In this document: positions 33,383-43,480 of the stretch, piece by piece
Layout: each line of letters opens with the position of its first letter
Position numbering within the stretch: position 1 is the stretch's first letter
NCBI RefSeq assembly: GCF_002812085.1
Contig: NZ_NPDM01000001.1
Location: 1,426,001-1,490,000 of the forward strand
Source: Leptospira levettii
GTDB lineage: Bacteria > Spirochaetota > Leptospiria > Leptospirales > Leptospiraceae
DNA length: 64,000 nucleotides
Direction: 5' to 3'
Translations under genes and position numbers: made by a program
The notes under the pieces: generated by a model
What the model was told of the DNA's origin: nothing
What the model saw: the letters and a program-made list of their open reading frames with translations, nothing else
Databases searched by the model: none

Positions 33383-36300
33383 TGGGTTTCATTCCTTTTT
33401 CACTGAAAAACTCTCCGATTGTATTATTTTGCTTTTTAATGATTTCAGTTTTTGGAATCTATTCAGTCACACATCTCAAAATTGATGCCTATCCTGATGT
33501 CTCCGATACAGAAGTGATTGTGATCACAAAATTTGATGGTAGAGCCTCTTCTGAAGTGGAAAAACTCGTAACGATTCCCTTGGAACGCGCGTTAACTGGA
33601 ATACCAGGTCTTACCACAACACGTTCGCAAAGTATTTTTGGATTGTCGGTCATTCGGTTAACTTTTAAAGATCATACTGATGAATATTTTGCGAGAAACC
33701 AAGTAAATGAAAGGCTAAAATCAATTCAATTGCCAGAAGGAACAGAAGTTCCTGAACTAGGTCCATTAACTTCTCCTGTGGGAGAGATCTTACGTTATGC
33801 AGTTGAAGGTGACGGCTTGCCTACGATGGAACTTAGGAGCATCCAAGATTGGGAATTGGCTCCACGTATCCAACAAATCCAAGGTGTTGCAGATGTGATA
33901 ACATTTGGTGGTGATATCAAAGAATACCAAATTGAAATCAATCCCATCAACCAAGACAAATACAATGTTTTTTTACGAGACCTTGTTTTGGCAATTGAAG
34001 AAAACAATGCAAATACTGGTGGTAATATATTTAAACATGGTAACCAAGCAATACCAGTACGCGCATTAGGCGCAATTGAAAACGAAAAAGATATAGAAAA
34101 CATTATCGTCACTGAAAAAAAAGATGTTCCCATTTACGTAAAAGACATTGGAAAAGTGAGAGTGATCCCTCATCCTCCAAAAGGGATTTTAGGTTATCGA
34201 TTACAATCAGGAACTGAGACTAATTCCGGAGTCCAAGGCATCATCATGATGCGAAAAGGAGAAAACCCATCTGAAGTATTAAGATTGGTAAAAGAAAAAC
34301 TCTCTAGTTTGGATGGCTTCTTAAAAAACAAAGGTGTCCGCATTCGTATTTTATATGATAGAGCAGAGTTAGTATCCAATACTTTAAAAACTGTTGTTCG
34401 TACGATGATGGAAGGGATTACAATCGTTATGATTGTATTGATCTTTTTACTTGGAAATTATCGAGTTGCACTAGCAGTTGCTGTTACCATTCCTTTTTCT
34501 CTATTATTTTCATTTTGTTTGATGAATTTAATTGAAATACCTGCAAACTTACTTTCGTTAGGTGCAATTGACTTCGGGATTATTGTTGATAGTTCGATTG
34601 TCATTATAGAAGGAATTATAACGACGATCGCAATTACATCTGTATCGAAAAAAAAATTACCATTGGATGAAATCATCCTTCGTTCTTCTGACCACACCGA
34701 AAAAGAAGTATTTTTTTCCATTGTGGTTATCCTTTGTGCCTACCTACCAATTTTTCTTTTTGAAAGGGTGGAAGGAAAATTATTCAAACCAATGGCCTTT
34801 GGATTGGCATTTACATTGATTGGAGCTTTGTTATTTTCACTCACAGTCCTACCTGTAATTTTTTCAAAGTTTTTCCAAGATGAGAATCGTCGCCAAACAA
34901 AAGAATTTTTTCTATTATCCCAAGCAAGATTTTACTTTGTTCAATTACTTCATTTTCTACTCGACCATTCCAAAAAATTGGTAATCCGCACTTATGTGGT
35001 TGTGATCGTACTTGTATTTTTAGTTTTTATGGGATTAGGTACGGAATTTTTACCCGAATTGGATGAAGGTGCCATCAATTTTAGATGTAAATTACCAACG
35101 GGAATCCATTTAGACAAAACTGCAAACGTTGCAAATTTATTACGAGATGCGGTGAGTGAATTTCCTGAAGTTAAAGTTGTGATCACTCAATCAGGAAGAA
35201 ATGATGATGGAACAGATCCTTTTGGTCCAAATCGCATTGAAGGCCTCATTACATTGGAAGATTATTCCAAATGGAAAACAGTTCATTCAAAAGCAGAAAT
35301 GTTAGAAGTTTTAAAGGAACGATTTGAAAAATTAGTTCCTGGTGCAAAATTCAGTTTTTCTCAACCAATTTTGGATAATGTTGCAGAAGCGGTAACAGGA
35401 TCAGCTGCTGATTTGTCTGTTCAAATCTCAGGAAGGGATGTTGCCGTATTATGGCAAAAAGCAAATGAAATTGAATCCGCCTTAGAAAAGTTAGAAGGTG
35501 TTTCAGCCATAGGAATTGAACAAGAAGGTCCCAATACAGAACTAAGTATCGCCATTGATAGAGAAGCAGCGGCAAGAGCAGGAATTAATTTTTCAGACAT
35601 CCAAGATATCACCGAAATGGCAATTGGAGGAAAAGAAATCAGCAAATTGTATTTGGATAATCATATTTATAACATAACAGTTCGGTATCCTGAAGAATAT
35701 AGAACATCTGTTAACTCAATCGGAAATATCAATATCAAAAGTAAATACGAAAGTAAATATCCACTCTCTTCTGTTGCAAGATTGGAATTGAAGGAAATGC
35801 CAGCTAAAATTGCCAGAAAAAATGGAAATCGAATGGTTTCTGTTTGGATTAACATCGAAGGCAGGGACCAAGGTGGATTTGTAAATGAAGCAAAAAAGAT
35901 TGTGACAAAACAAATCAAATTGCCAGCGGATGTCGAAATTGATTGGGGAGGACAATTTGAAAACCTAACTAGGGCAAGTAAGCGACTTATGGTTGCCGTT
36001 CCTCTAACATTTGTTATTATACTTTTTATCTTATATTTAATGTTTCATAATATCTCTGATAGTTTACTTGTAATGTCTAGTATCCCGGTTGCAGCACTCG
36101 GAGGGCTCTTTTTTCTTTTTTTAAGAGGGATGCACTTTAATGTTTCGTCTGGAGTTGGACTCATTTCGTTATTTGGTATTTCCATTATGGGTGGGGTATT
36201 ATTTGTCTCAAATTTTAATCATGCTAAAGAAAATAGAGAGATTAAAAATGAATCTGATTTAAAGGAATTAATATCGCACGTTTCTGAAATTCAGTTTCGG

Positions 36301-36501
36301 CCCAGATTTTTAACATTAACAACAGCAATCATAGGTTTATTACCAGCTATGCTTACTAATGAAATTGGGTCTGATATCCAACGACCTATGGCAACAGTGA
36401 TTGTGGGTGGATTATTGTTCACTTTGATCATTGGAAACTTCACAATCCCTCTACTTTGTTATTTAAGTGAACAGAGAAAATTACTTCATGCGAAAAATTA
36501 A
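33382..36501 (+). CDS. CzcA-type heavy-metal RND efflux permease
   Basis: A 1039-residue inner-membrane proton/metal antiporter of the HME-RND class, with the usual length and twelve-helix layout. Diagnostic features: VDAYPDVSDTEVIV near the N-terminus (IDAYPD here), and in the fourth helix GAIDFGIIVDSSIVIIEG, which holds Asp397, Asp403 and Glu410. That D-x5-D-x6-E spacing is the proton-relay triad of CzcA-like pumps for divalent ions (Zn, Co, Ni, Cd) rather than the CusA Cu/Ag type. It forms a coupled operon with adaptor and channel. Confidence 0.9.
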   Translation: MGFIPFSLKNSPIVLFCFLMISVFGIYSVTHLKIDAYPDVSDTEVIVITKFDGRASSEVEKLVTIPLERALTGIPGLTTTRSQSIFGLSVIRLTFKDHTDEYFARNQVNERLKSIQLPEGTEVPELGPLTSPVGEILRYAVEGDGLPTMELRSIQDWELAPRIQQIQGVADVITFGGDIKEYQIEINPINQDKYNVFLRDLVLAIEENNANTGGNIFKHGNQAIPVRALGAIENEKDIENIIVTEKKDVPIYVKDIGKVRVIPHPPKGILGYRLQSGTETNSGVQGIIMMRKGENPSEVLRLVKEKLSSLDGFLKNKGVRIRILYDRAELVSNTLKTVVRTMMEGITIVMIVLIFLLGNYRVALAVAVTIPFSLLFSFCLMNLIEIPANLLSLGAIDFGIIVDSSIVIIEGIITTIAITSVSKKKLPLDEIILRSSDHTEKEVFFSIVVILCAYLPIFLFERVEGKLFKPMAFGLAFTLIGALLFSLTVLPVIFSKFFQDENRRQTKEFFLLSQARFYFVQLLHFLLDHSKKLVIRTYVVVIVLVFLVFMGLGTEFLPELDEGAINFRCKLPTGIHLDKTANVANLLRDAVSEFPEVKVVITQSGRNDDGTDPFGPNRIEGLITLEDYSKWKTVHSKAEMLEVLKERFEKLVPGAKFSFSQPILDNVAEAVTGSAADLSVQISGRDVAVLWQKANEIESALEKLEGVSAIGIEQEGPNTELSIAIDREAAARAGINFSDIQDITEMAIGGKEISKLYLDNHIYNITVRYPEEYRTSVNSIGNINIKSKYESKYPLSSVARLELKEMPAKIARKNGNRMVSVWINIEGRDQGGFVNEAKKIVTKQIKLPADVEIDWGGQFENLTRASKRLMVAVPLTFVIILFILYLMFHNISDSLLVMSSIPVAALGGLFFLFLRGMHFNVSSGVGLISLFGISIMGGVLFVSNFNHAKENREIKNESDLKELISHVSEIQFRPRFLTLTTAIIGLLPAMLTNEIGSDIQRPMATVIVGGLLFTLIIGNFTIPLLCYLSEQRKLLHAKN

Positions 36502-37774
36502 TTTTTATCAGATTAAAAGGCGATTATTACAATTGTTGATTGTATCTGTTATTTGTTATCCTCTTTATGCGAATGATAAATTAAAAAAAGAATTCAGTTT
36601 TGACCAAGCAATTCAATATGCGCTTGCAAATAACAAACAAGTTACCATTGCAAAGTTTGAAATTGAGTTTACAAAAGCAGATCGGATCACTGCTGGTTTA
36701 CGGCCAAATCCTTTTTTGAATATTGTTGCCGATGTTTTACCATTTAATCCAACTTCAAAACAATTTGATCCAAATCGAAATCAATATGGTGTTAGTTTAG
36801 GTTTTGTGATTGAGACTGCTAACAAACGGGAAGAAAGGATCAACGTTGCCAACAAAAGATTAAAAATGGACGAGTTGGTATTTTTGGAAACTTTGCGAAA
36901 AATATCAATTGCCACTGGCAATTTATTTATAGCAACACTTGCAGCAAGGGAACGTTATCTCTTAGCGGAAGAAAATTATAAAAATTTAGTGAATATCGTT
37001 GAAATTAACAGAATCAGATTTAAAAAAGAAGACATTTCTAAATTAGAATTATTGAGATCTGAAGTTGCACAAGATCAATATGCAGTTGCTAGAGTATCTG
37101 CACAGGTTGAATATATTAAATTAAAAAACGAACTGATTGTATTTCTTGGTTTAAATCCAAGCGAAATTGATATTGTGTTATCTGGAAATTTGGATTCGTT
37201 AAAACTTTTACCACAAATTGATGCTAACCAATTATTAAAATTAGCAACTGAAGGAAGGCCTGATTATCTTGCATTAGTAAATGCGGAAGACATTGCATTG
37301 GCAAATATGAAACTGCAAAGAGCAAATGCAGTACCAAACTTTAGCATTCTATTTGATTCACTCGTGCAACAAAACCAATATATGTATGGAATGTCTGCTA
37401 ATTTGGAATTACCTGTATTCTCCAGAAACCAAGGAGAAATTGCAAAAAGTGAATCAGCCAGAAAACAAGCTGCCATATTTCGAGAAGAGTTATATTTAAA
37501 CTTAGCAAAAGAAATGGCCATTACAGAAGAAGAAATCAAGGTAAGATTTGAAGCACTCGAACAAATGAGACAAATTTCATTATTAAAATCTCAACAAGCA
37601 GTCAAAATTGTAGAGTTAGCATATAAAGGTGGAGGCTCCACCTTACTAGAGTTTTTGGATACTACTCGATCCTATAATGAAACAAAATTAAAATACATTG
37701 ATGCCTTAGTGGAATATGAAAAAGCTCTGTTAAATCTAAAATATATTACTGGATTTGATTATGAACCAAATTGA
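36488..37774 (+). CDS. TolC/CzcC-type outer-membrane efflux protein
   Basis: A 428-residue outer-membrane channel of the OEP family that completes the RND pump. A signal peptide (LLQLLIVSVICYPLYA) is followed by paired coiled-coil repeats: FDQAIQYALANNKQVTIAK, a central SKLELLRSEVAQDQYAVARV and a late TLLEFLDTTRSYNETKLKYI, the last being the recognisable OEP signature. ATG 36488 lies within the last bases of the permease gene (14-bp overlap); an in-frame GTG at 36467 is less likely because it would precede the signal. A strong terminator follows the stop. Confidence 0.87.
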   Translation: MRKINFYQIKRRLLQLLIVSVICYPLYANDKLKKEFSFDQAIQYALANNKQVTIAKFEIEFTKADRITAGLRPNPFLNIVADVLPFNPTSKQFDPNRNQYGVSLGFVIETANKREERINVANKRLKMDELVFLETLRKISIATGNLFIATLAARERYLLAEENYKNLVNIVEINRIRFKKEDISKLELLRSEVAQDQYAVARVSAQVEYIKLKNELIVFLGLNPSEIDIVLSGNLDSLKLLPQIDANQLLKLATEGRPDYLALVNAEDIALANMKLQRANAVPNFSILFDSLVQQNQYMYGMSANLELPVFSRNQGEIAKSESARKQAAIFREELYLNLAKEMAITEEEIKVRFEALEQMRQISLLKSQQAVKIVELAYKGGGSTLLEFLDTTRSYNETKLKYIDALVEYEKALLNLKYITGFDYEPN

Positions 37775-37785
37775 TTCTTTGGAAA

Positions 37786-37817
37786 AAATCCATCAATGAT
37801 TGATGATGGATTTTTTT
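37786..37817 (+). terminator. Rho-independent terminator of the RND operon
   Basis: AAATCCATCA (37786-37795) pairs exactly with TGATGGATTT (37804-37813), loop of 8 bases, followed by further T residues to 37817. It starts 12 bp after the channel gene stop. Confidence 0.85.
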
Positions 37818-37933
37818 GTAATCATAATTCGGGCATTTATTGGATAAGATGGATTCATTTAGGATCTTTTTGATTTCATTTTGTTTGTTAAAAGGAAGAG
37901 AAAGGGTTTTACCTTTTGAATCGTGGTGGATGA

Positions 37934-38416
37934 ATGAGTCTAAAGATTATGAAAATTGAATATTTTACTAAATGGGAAAAAGACTCCCATTTAATCATCA
38001 CTCGATTGACTGGTTTTGTAACAGAGCTAGATGTAAAAGAATGGGAAATTGGATTAAAACAAGTGTTTCAAGATTTACCGAAGGGAACCAAGTTTAAAAT
38101 GTTTGTCAATTTTCATGGTTTAAGCCCTAGTTCGGTAACAGCTCATAAATCGTATCGAGATGTAATTCCACTTCTACTCAGTCAGTATGGATGGAGGATT
38201 GGGTATTTGGATTTGTTTGAAGAGGCCAATGATTTGACCATTTCCAAAACCAATGAAAGTGAATGTTATTTAGCCGTACATTGCCACCAAGATGGATATA
38301 AAATCCAAGAGTATGAAAGAAGATTCGGAAAGGAAAATGAACATTTTTACGAAGATCCCATTTTCTCTGAAGCTTGGATTCGAAGTTATGAATACCCAAC
38401 ACTAGTCTCTTCTTAA
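37934..38416 (+). CDS. Hypothetical protein, possibly SpoIIAA/STAS-like
   Basis: A 160-residue soluble protein, no signal. Its order of strands and helices (LIITRLTGFVTELDVKEWE, GTKFKMFVNFHGLSP, then WRIGYLDLF) resembles SpoIIAA-like/STAS proteins, with an unusual His/Cys-containing tail (AVHCHQDGYKIQEYERRFG). I cannot assign a function. It stands 12 bp before a DUF3703 gene and downstream of the metal-efflux operon terminator, so metal-related duty is only a contextual guess. A second in-frame ATG lies at 37949. Confidence 0.6.
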   Translation: MSLKIMKIEYFTKWEKDSHLIITRLTGFVTELDVKEWEIGLKQVFQDLPKGTKFKMFVNFHGLSPSSVTAHKSYRDVIPLLLSQYGWRIGYLDLFEEANDLTISKTNESECYLAVHCHQDGYKIQEYERRFGKENEHFYEDPIFSEAWIRSYEYPTLVSS

Positions 38417-38427
38417 AGGAACTAAAA

Positions 38428-38826
38428 ATGAAACTGAATGTAAGAATGCCAAACAATTTTAAAATTGCCTATCAAAAAGAAATCCAAAACTATAAGGATA
38501 GTTTGTCACAAAACAATGATTTGGCTGCATGGAGATTTTTGGAAAGGGCACATATCATTGGACAATATTTTCCAGTTCCTCATACTGGAAGCCATTTCCG
38601 AATGTTTCTTTTTGGAATTCGGAAAGGAGATCTAAAAGAAGTTTATGGTCAATTCATACGTATGGTCTTTGGTTGGATTGGGAGTTTGTTCAACCGAATT
38701 CCTGTCGGAAATACAGGCAGTGCATCAGTTCCTATATTTGCCCCCATGCCAATCCCTGATGATTTACGTTCCCTTCTTCAGAATGCAGATACCGAAGCTA
38801 AAGGTCTCTCTGGATTCAAAGAATAA
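38428..38826 (+). CDS. DUF3703 protein
   Basis: A 132-residue protein with the DUF3703 pattern AAWRFLERAHIIGQ followed by His residues in FPVPHTGSHFRMFLFGIRKGD and EVYGQFIRM. A hydrophobic stretch GWIGSLFNRIPVGNTGSASV occurs in the second half. The family often accompanies Czc/Cus-type heavy-metal efflux genes, as here, and the conserved His residues could bind metal; this is inference. AAGGA lies 7 bases before the ATG. Co-transcribed with the preceding 160-residue protein. Confidence 0.72.
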   Translation: MKLNVRMPNNFKIAYQKEIQNYKDSLSQNNDLAAWRFLERAHIIGQYFPVPHTGSHFRMFLFGIRKGDLKEVYGQFIRMVFGWIGSLFNRIPVGNTGSASVPIFAPMPIPDDLRSLLQNADTEAKGLSGFKE

Positions 38827-38846
38827 TTAATTTCATTCACAAGTTT

Positions 38847-39443
38847 TTACTTTTCTGCGATTAGTAAAAATAAGGAAGCATCTTCGTTCATAAACACTTT
38901 TTTTTCTTCTAAGATGACTTTTGAGTTCACAGTTTGATATCCAATAGTTTTTAAGATGGATTCCAATTCTCCTAGTAGGAATCCACTATGAATTTTTGGA
39001 TGTGATACCTTTTCATTTTTACAAAAATCAACAATGAATAATTTTCCATTCGGATTTAAATGGTCATATAAAATTTTTAATATCGATTGAGTATCTGGTA
39101 TGTGTAGAAGTACCAAAGACATAAGGATGTTGTCCACAAAAAGAGTTTTGTCCAGAACCAAATCGGAAGGGAACATTGTATGTGCATTTTTGATACCTTG
39201 TGATTTGATTTTGAAATTTGACACTTCCAACATAGAAGGGGAGTCGTCACATAAAATGACTTGTTTGTAATGGGAACAAAGTGGGATTCCCAAAAGTCCA
39301 GTCCCACATCCAAAATCTAACAATGAACTTTCAATTGTATTGTGAAGGAAAGGTTCTAATTTACCTAAAATTTGTTTTGCCAATTGGATACGATCATTGG
39401 TATCGTATTGTTTGGCCATATGTTCAAAAACACTTTGTTCCAT
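38847..39443 (-). CDS. Class I SAM-dependent methyltransferase
   Basis: A 198-residue methyltransferase with motif I LLDFGCGTGLLGIPL, the acidic end of strand two (VILCDDSPSM), and the post-I region NILMSLVLLHIP then LNPNGKLFIVDFCKN. This is the small UbiE/Methyltransf_11-like type. The methyl acceptor cannot be deduced. It is convergent with the DUF3703 gene (20 bp apart) and 59 bp downstream of the barrel protein gene on the same strand. Confidence 0.85.
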   Translation of the reverse strand: MEQSVFEHMAKQYDTNDRIQLAKQILGKLEPFLHNTIESSLLDFGCGTGLLGIPLCSHYKQVILCDDSPSMLEVSNFKIKSQGIKNAHTMFPSDLVLDKTLFVDNILMSLVLLHIPDTQSILKILYDHLNPNGKLFIVDFCKNEKVSHPKIHSGFLLGELESILKTIGYQTVNSKVILEEKKVFMNEDASLFLLIAEK

Positions 39444-39502
39444 AATGATTCTGTTTAGACCGACATTTGTTTCTTGTTGAATTCTTGGAATACAACATTT
39501 CT

Positions 39503-40465
39503 CTAAAAATTCACCATCATTCCCAAATACATTCCACGCAGACGATCAAAGTTTTCTGATTTTTTTGGTACATTCATTTCCCAATCGCCAATGACGGAAG
39601 GGTTTTGTGAACCGATGTTCGCTGTGGTCCGGCTGAATTGAACTTCGTTGTAATCTAGATAAGAGAACTTCGACACGATCATATTATAACCCACAAAAAA
39701 TTTCATATTAGAATGGAAGGAATAAGAGAGAGATCCATCCCATTCATAACCTCTAAAGATTCCTTCTGTGCCAGCTGTGGACAAGGAATATTGGAAACGG
39801 TCTTCCATCAAGTTTGGTTGTTTGAAAAATCGAGTACCTTGTGTGTAAAATACATCCATTGTTAGGTGGAGTGCCAAATCTTGGCTGAGTTGGTAGACTG
39901 ATTGGACAGAGGCTTGCGGACCATACGTAAAAAAATATTCTTTAAAAGTACCTTGTCCAAGGTAGTTTCCATAGAGGTAGCGGTTGATATTCCGAACCCC
40001 ACCTCCCAGATACAATTTCCAATCTTTTGCGGGTAAAAATGTTTGGTAAAGGTTCAGTTCAAATTCAGACCTTGCCATGGGTGATAGATAAAATCGTGAT
40101 AAGTTTCCTCCTTGTGCGGACTGTTGGAAGAGTAGGGTGTTTGCGTTTACAATTTCTATTTCAAAATAAGAAAGATCCACTTTGAATCTTTTCTCAACGT
40201 TTTCATAACTGAATACAAAAGGAATGAGAACCTTCCCATTTTCTTTGAGTGTAGTACTCGAACGAGTGGGAACTATGGATTCATTTTTATCCGTGAGAGA
40301 GGTGTATTCGTAAGGAAGGTATTGGTAGGTCTGTCGTTTTAAAAGCAAACTCCATTCTGATTTTTTGTTTTTTCCTTCTTGTAAGGAAGGTTCCATTTCT
40401 CTTCCTTCTGCAAAAACCATTGAAGAGACAGAAACAAGGAATAGATAAATTAGGTTCTGTTTCAT
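39503..40465 (-). CDS. Outer-membrane beta-barrel protein
   Basis: A 320-residue exported protein (signal ending SSMVFAEG) made of alternating hydrophobic/polar strands rich in Tyr and Phe, ending GMYLGMMVNF with a terminal Phe as expected for a barrel inserted by BAM. Segments such as FVFSYENVEKRFKVDLSYFE and VRNINRYLYGNYLGQG look like hairpin strands. It resembles a leptospira-specific outer-membrane family (the LA_2444/LA_4059 type, from memory). Function unknown. It is divergent from the class I fumarase. Confidence 0.65.
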   Translation of the reverse strand: MKQNLIYLFLVSVSSMVFAEGREMEPSLQEGKNKKSEWSLLLKRQTYQYLPYEYTSLTDKNESIVPTRSSTTLKENGKVLIPFVFSYENVEKRFKVDLSYFEIEIVNANTLLFQQSAQGGNLSRFYLSPMARSEFELNLYQTFLPAKDWKLYLGGGVRNINRYLYGNYLGQGTFKEYFFTYGPQASVQSVYQLSQDLALHLTMDVFYTQGTRFFKQPNLMEDRFQYSLSTAGTEGIFRGYEWDGSLSYSFHSNMKFFVGYNMIVSKFSYLDYNEVQFSRTTANIGSQNPSVIGDWEMNVPKKSENFDRLRGMYLGMMVNF

Positions 40466-40617
40466 TTTCCATTGTTATAGACTGATTTTGGAAATTGGAA
40501 ACGATTTTTTCCCTTCGGATTTTCCACTTTCGCCTTGATGTTTCTAACAGTGGTGGCAAAAATTCATTTACGAAACGAGGAATCCCGCGAAATTAGAAGT
40601 TATAAATAGAGGTTTCC

Positions 40618-42231
40618 ATGCCAGATTTTTTTTACGCCGATCCTTTCCCTTTAAAAGAAGACACCACTGAATACAAATTATTAACAAAAGATTTTGTAAG
40701 CACTGTCCCCTTTGGTGATAAAGAAATTCTAAAAGTGGAACCAGAAGGCCTTACCTTCCTTGCGGAAAAAGCAATGGAAGATGTTTCTTTTTATCTAAGA
40801 ACAGCCCACCTTGAAAAAGTTCGCAAAATTTTAGACGACCCAGAAGCAACACCAAATGATCGTTTTGTGGCAATGGCACTACTTAAAAATGCAGTGATTG
40901 CGGCAGACAAACAACTTCCCTCCTGCCAAGATACAGGAACAGGCATTGTCATGGCAAAAAAAGGGGAATATGTCATCACAGGTGGGGATGATGCAGAGGC
41001 ACTTTCTCGTGGGATTTATAATACCTATGTAAACCGCAACCTTCGTTATTCGCAAGTTGTCCCGCTTACCATGTATGAAGAAGTGAATTCTGGTTCCAAT
41101 TTACCAGCTCAAATTGATATTTACTCAACTCCGGGTGATAAGTATAGTTTTCTCTTTTTGGCAAAAGGCGGTGGTTCCGCTAACAAAACTTATCTTTTCC
41201 AAGAAACAAAAGCATTACTCAATCCAACATCCCTCGAAAAATTTATAGCTGATAAAGTATCAAACCTTGGTACAGCAGCTTGTCCTCCATATCATATAGC
41301 AGTCGTCATTGGCGGAACTTCTGCTGAAGCAAATTTAAAGACCGTAAAACTTGCATCAGCTGGATATTTGGATCATTTGCCGACAAAGGGAGACAAATTT
41401 GGATCTGCATTTCGAGACATTGAATTAGAAGAAAAAATGCTGGCTGCTGCTCAGAAATCTGGAATTGGAGCTCAGTTTGGTGGAAAGTATTTGGCTCATG
41501 ATTTTAAAGTCATTCGTTTGCCACGACATGGTGCTTCTTGCCCAGTTGGACTCGGTGTGAGTTGTAGTGCAGATCGTAACATCAAAGCTAAAATTACAAA
41601 GGATGGAATCTATTTAGAAAAACTAGAATACGACCCAGCAAAATTTTTACCTACCATTGACGAGGTCGATTCTAGTACCGAATCAGTTCATATTGATTTA
41701 AACCAACCGATGCCTGAAATTTTGAAGGTTCTTTCAAAATATCCAGTTAAAACGCGTGTTATGTTGTCAGGTCGACTAGTTGTGGCACGTGATATTGCTC
41801 ATGCGAAACTAAAGGAAAAGTTGGATAAGGGTGAACCTCTCCCTGAGTATTTTAAAAACCATCCGGTGTACTATGCAGGTCCTGCAAAAACTCCAGAGGG
41901 GATGCCATCAGGTTCCTTTGGTCCAACCACAGCAGGTCGTATGGATAGTTATGTTCCCGTGTTCCAAGAAAAAGGTTTTTCGATGATCACTCTTGCGAAA
42001 GGGAATCGTTCTAAAGTGGTGACCGATAGTTGCAAAAAAAATGGTGGGTTTTATCTCGGATCCATCGGTGGACCTGCGGCATTACTTGCAAAAGAAAACA
42101 TCAAAAAAGTAGAAGTATTGGATTTTCCTGAACTGGGAATGGAAGCGGTTTGGTCCATTGACGTGGAAAATTTTCCTGCTTTCATCGTTGTTGATGATAA
42201 GGGAAATGATTTTTTCCAAATGTTAAATTAA
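40618..42231 (+). CDS. Fumarate hydratase, class I (iron-sulfur)
   Basis: A 537-residue, single-chain class I fumarase (FumA/FumB type) interconverting fumarate and L-malate in the TCA cycle. The 4Fe-4S ligands expected from E. coli FumA are present at Cys103 (PSCQDTGTG), Cys222 (GTAACPPYH) and Cys316 ([10 protein letters not shown]). The C-terminal half carries [15 protein letters not shown] and the substrate loop [18 protein letters not shown] lies 5 bases before ATG 40618. The window also holds a class II enzyme at 45402-46790, so the organism can make both an oxygen-sensitive and a stable fumarase. Confidence 0.93.
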   Translation: MPDFFYADPFPLKEDTTEYKLLTKDFVSTVPFGDKEILKVEPEGLTFLAEKAMEDVSFYLRTAHLEKVRKILDDPEATPNDRFVAMALLKNAVIAADKQLPSCQDTGTGIVMAKKGEYVITGGDDAEALSRGIYNTYVNRNLRYSQVVPLTMYEEVNSGSNLPAQIDIYSTPGDKYSFLFLAKGGGSANKTYLFQETKALLNPTSLEKFIADKVSNLGTAACPPYHIAVVIGGTSAEANLKTVKLASAGYLDHLPTKGDKFGSAFRDIELEEKMLAAAQKSGIGAQFGGKYLAHDFKVIRLPRHGASCPVGLGVSCSADRNIKAKITKDGIYLEKLEYDPAKFLPTIDEVDSSTESVHIDLNQPMPEILKVLSKYPVKTRVMLSGRLVVARDIAHAKLKEKLDKGEPLPEYFKNHPVYYAGPAKTPEGMPSGSFGPTTAGRMDSYVPVFQEKGFSMITLAKGNRSKVVTDSCKKNGGFYLGSIGGPAALLAKENIKKVEVLDFPELGMEAVWSIDVENFPAFIVVDDKGNDFFQMLN

Positions 42232-42274
42232 TTGTGAACGAATTCAATTGATACACTGGTCGGATTCAAACAAA

Positions 42275-43222
42275 ATGAAAGTGGTTCAAACATTCAATTG
42301 GTTTCAATATGTTTTGATCTTACTTTTTTCCCTATCTCTTTTGTATGGATCCGATCTTTCATCAAAAATCGAATCAACCGAGTGTCCCAAAAATTATACA
42401 TGTCTTACGACATTTATTTCACCTGGTTCTATTTTATATGCACGTGAATTAGATTTATCAGTGATTTGGAATGATCGTCCATCTGCTTTTGACCAAGTGA
42501 CTGTTCTTGCTGATGGAAGTGGTAAAATATTTGAAGTAGAAGTGGCAGAAAAAGTTTTTTATTATCGTGTCCTTTGGAAAGGGAAAGAAATTTTGGTCAG
42601 TCGTTTTGATTTAGATTTGAGTAAAAGCCTTCGGACATTGGACATTCAAAAAATATCACTTTTAAAAGAACCCACACCGAATGGAAAGATCCTAGCCAAC
42701 CTACCAAAAAATCTTGTTTTCGATGTGATCGAAAATACACATCCATTACCGAAAAAACTAGGGTATGTAAAAGTAAAATATGAGGATCAAGTTGGTTGGG
42801 TGAAACGAAGTTCACTCAGTGATGACGAGTTTGATATTCGTTTTTACCAAGTCAGTTTAGAAACTCTTGTAAAACCATATACATTTTTAGCAAGAGAAGA
42901 CAATTTCAAAACAGAGTTAACGATTGTAGGTAAGGACTTTATTGTCACCTCTTGTAAGATAGGTGAGCTTGCATGTAATGTTACTTCCCGAATGGGAGAA
43001 TCTAGTTTTGGAATGCCAGAAGAAGCTGTTTATTTTGATCTCAATCTGAGTGATGGAAAACAATATGTTTGTGAGATGCGAAGGGTCGACTTTGTGAGCG
43101 AATTACAAAGAGTCATCCTGGAGGAAATCACAGAAGAAGAATTGGATCCTTTTATCAATTGTGGTCCTAAGGAAGAAGAAACTGAACCAACAGAACCTGA
43201 AGAGTCAAACGAAACAGATTAA
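42275..43222 (+). CDS. Exported protein with SH3-like domain
   Basis: About 315 residues starting at ATG 42275, which gives a normal signal peptide (FQYVLILLFSLSLLYGS); an in-frame TTG at 42248 is less likely. Residues 120-185 look like a bacterial SH3 domain (ISLLKEPTPNGKILANLP to YVKVKYEDQVGWVKRSSL). An earlier half-domain contains LYARELDLSVIW. Four Cys pairs may form disulfides, and the C-terminus is a Glu/Pro-rich tail (EEETEPTEPEE). Such domains often bind peptidoglycan. I do not recognise the full family. The next 258 bp contain no gene. Confidence 0.62.
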   Translation: MKVVQTFNWFQYVLILLFSLSLLYGSDLSSKIESTECPKNYTCLTTFISPGSILYARELDLSVIWNDRPSAFDQVTVLADGSGKIFEVEVAEKVFYYRVLWKGKEILVSRFDLDLSKSLRTLDIQKISLLKEPTPNGKILANLPKNLVFDVIENTHPLPKKLGYVKVKYEDQVGWVKRSSLSDDEFDIRFYQVSLETLVKPYTFLAREDNFKTELTIVGKDFIVTSCKIGELACNVTSRMGESSFGMPEEAVYFDLNLSDGKQYVCEMRRVDFVSELQRVILEEITEEELDPFINCGPKEEETEPTEPEESNETD

Positions 43223-43480
43223 TGTATTCACAACTTTTCCATCATACGAATATTATCCAACACTCTGAATTCTTAAATCTGTGATCGATTCTCAATGATC
43301 AGAATTCTAAGCATGATCATTTGGAATCAAATCAAAGAAAAACGATACAGATTTTACTCATCATTTTCTCCGGAATTTGGTATTTCCTCTTAAAAATAAT
43401 TTGTATTTCGAATGTTTTATGATGATATTAATTGAAAGTTAATAAATTATTTCACGTATTACAGATGGAATACAGAATAA

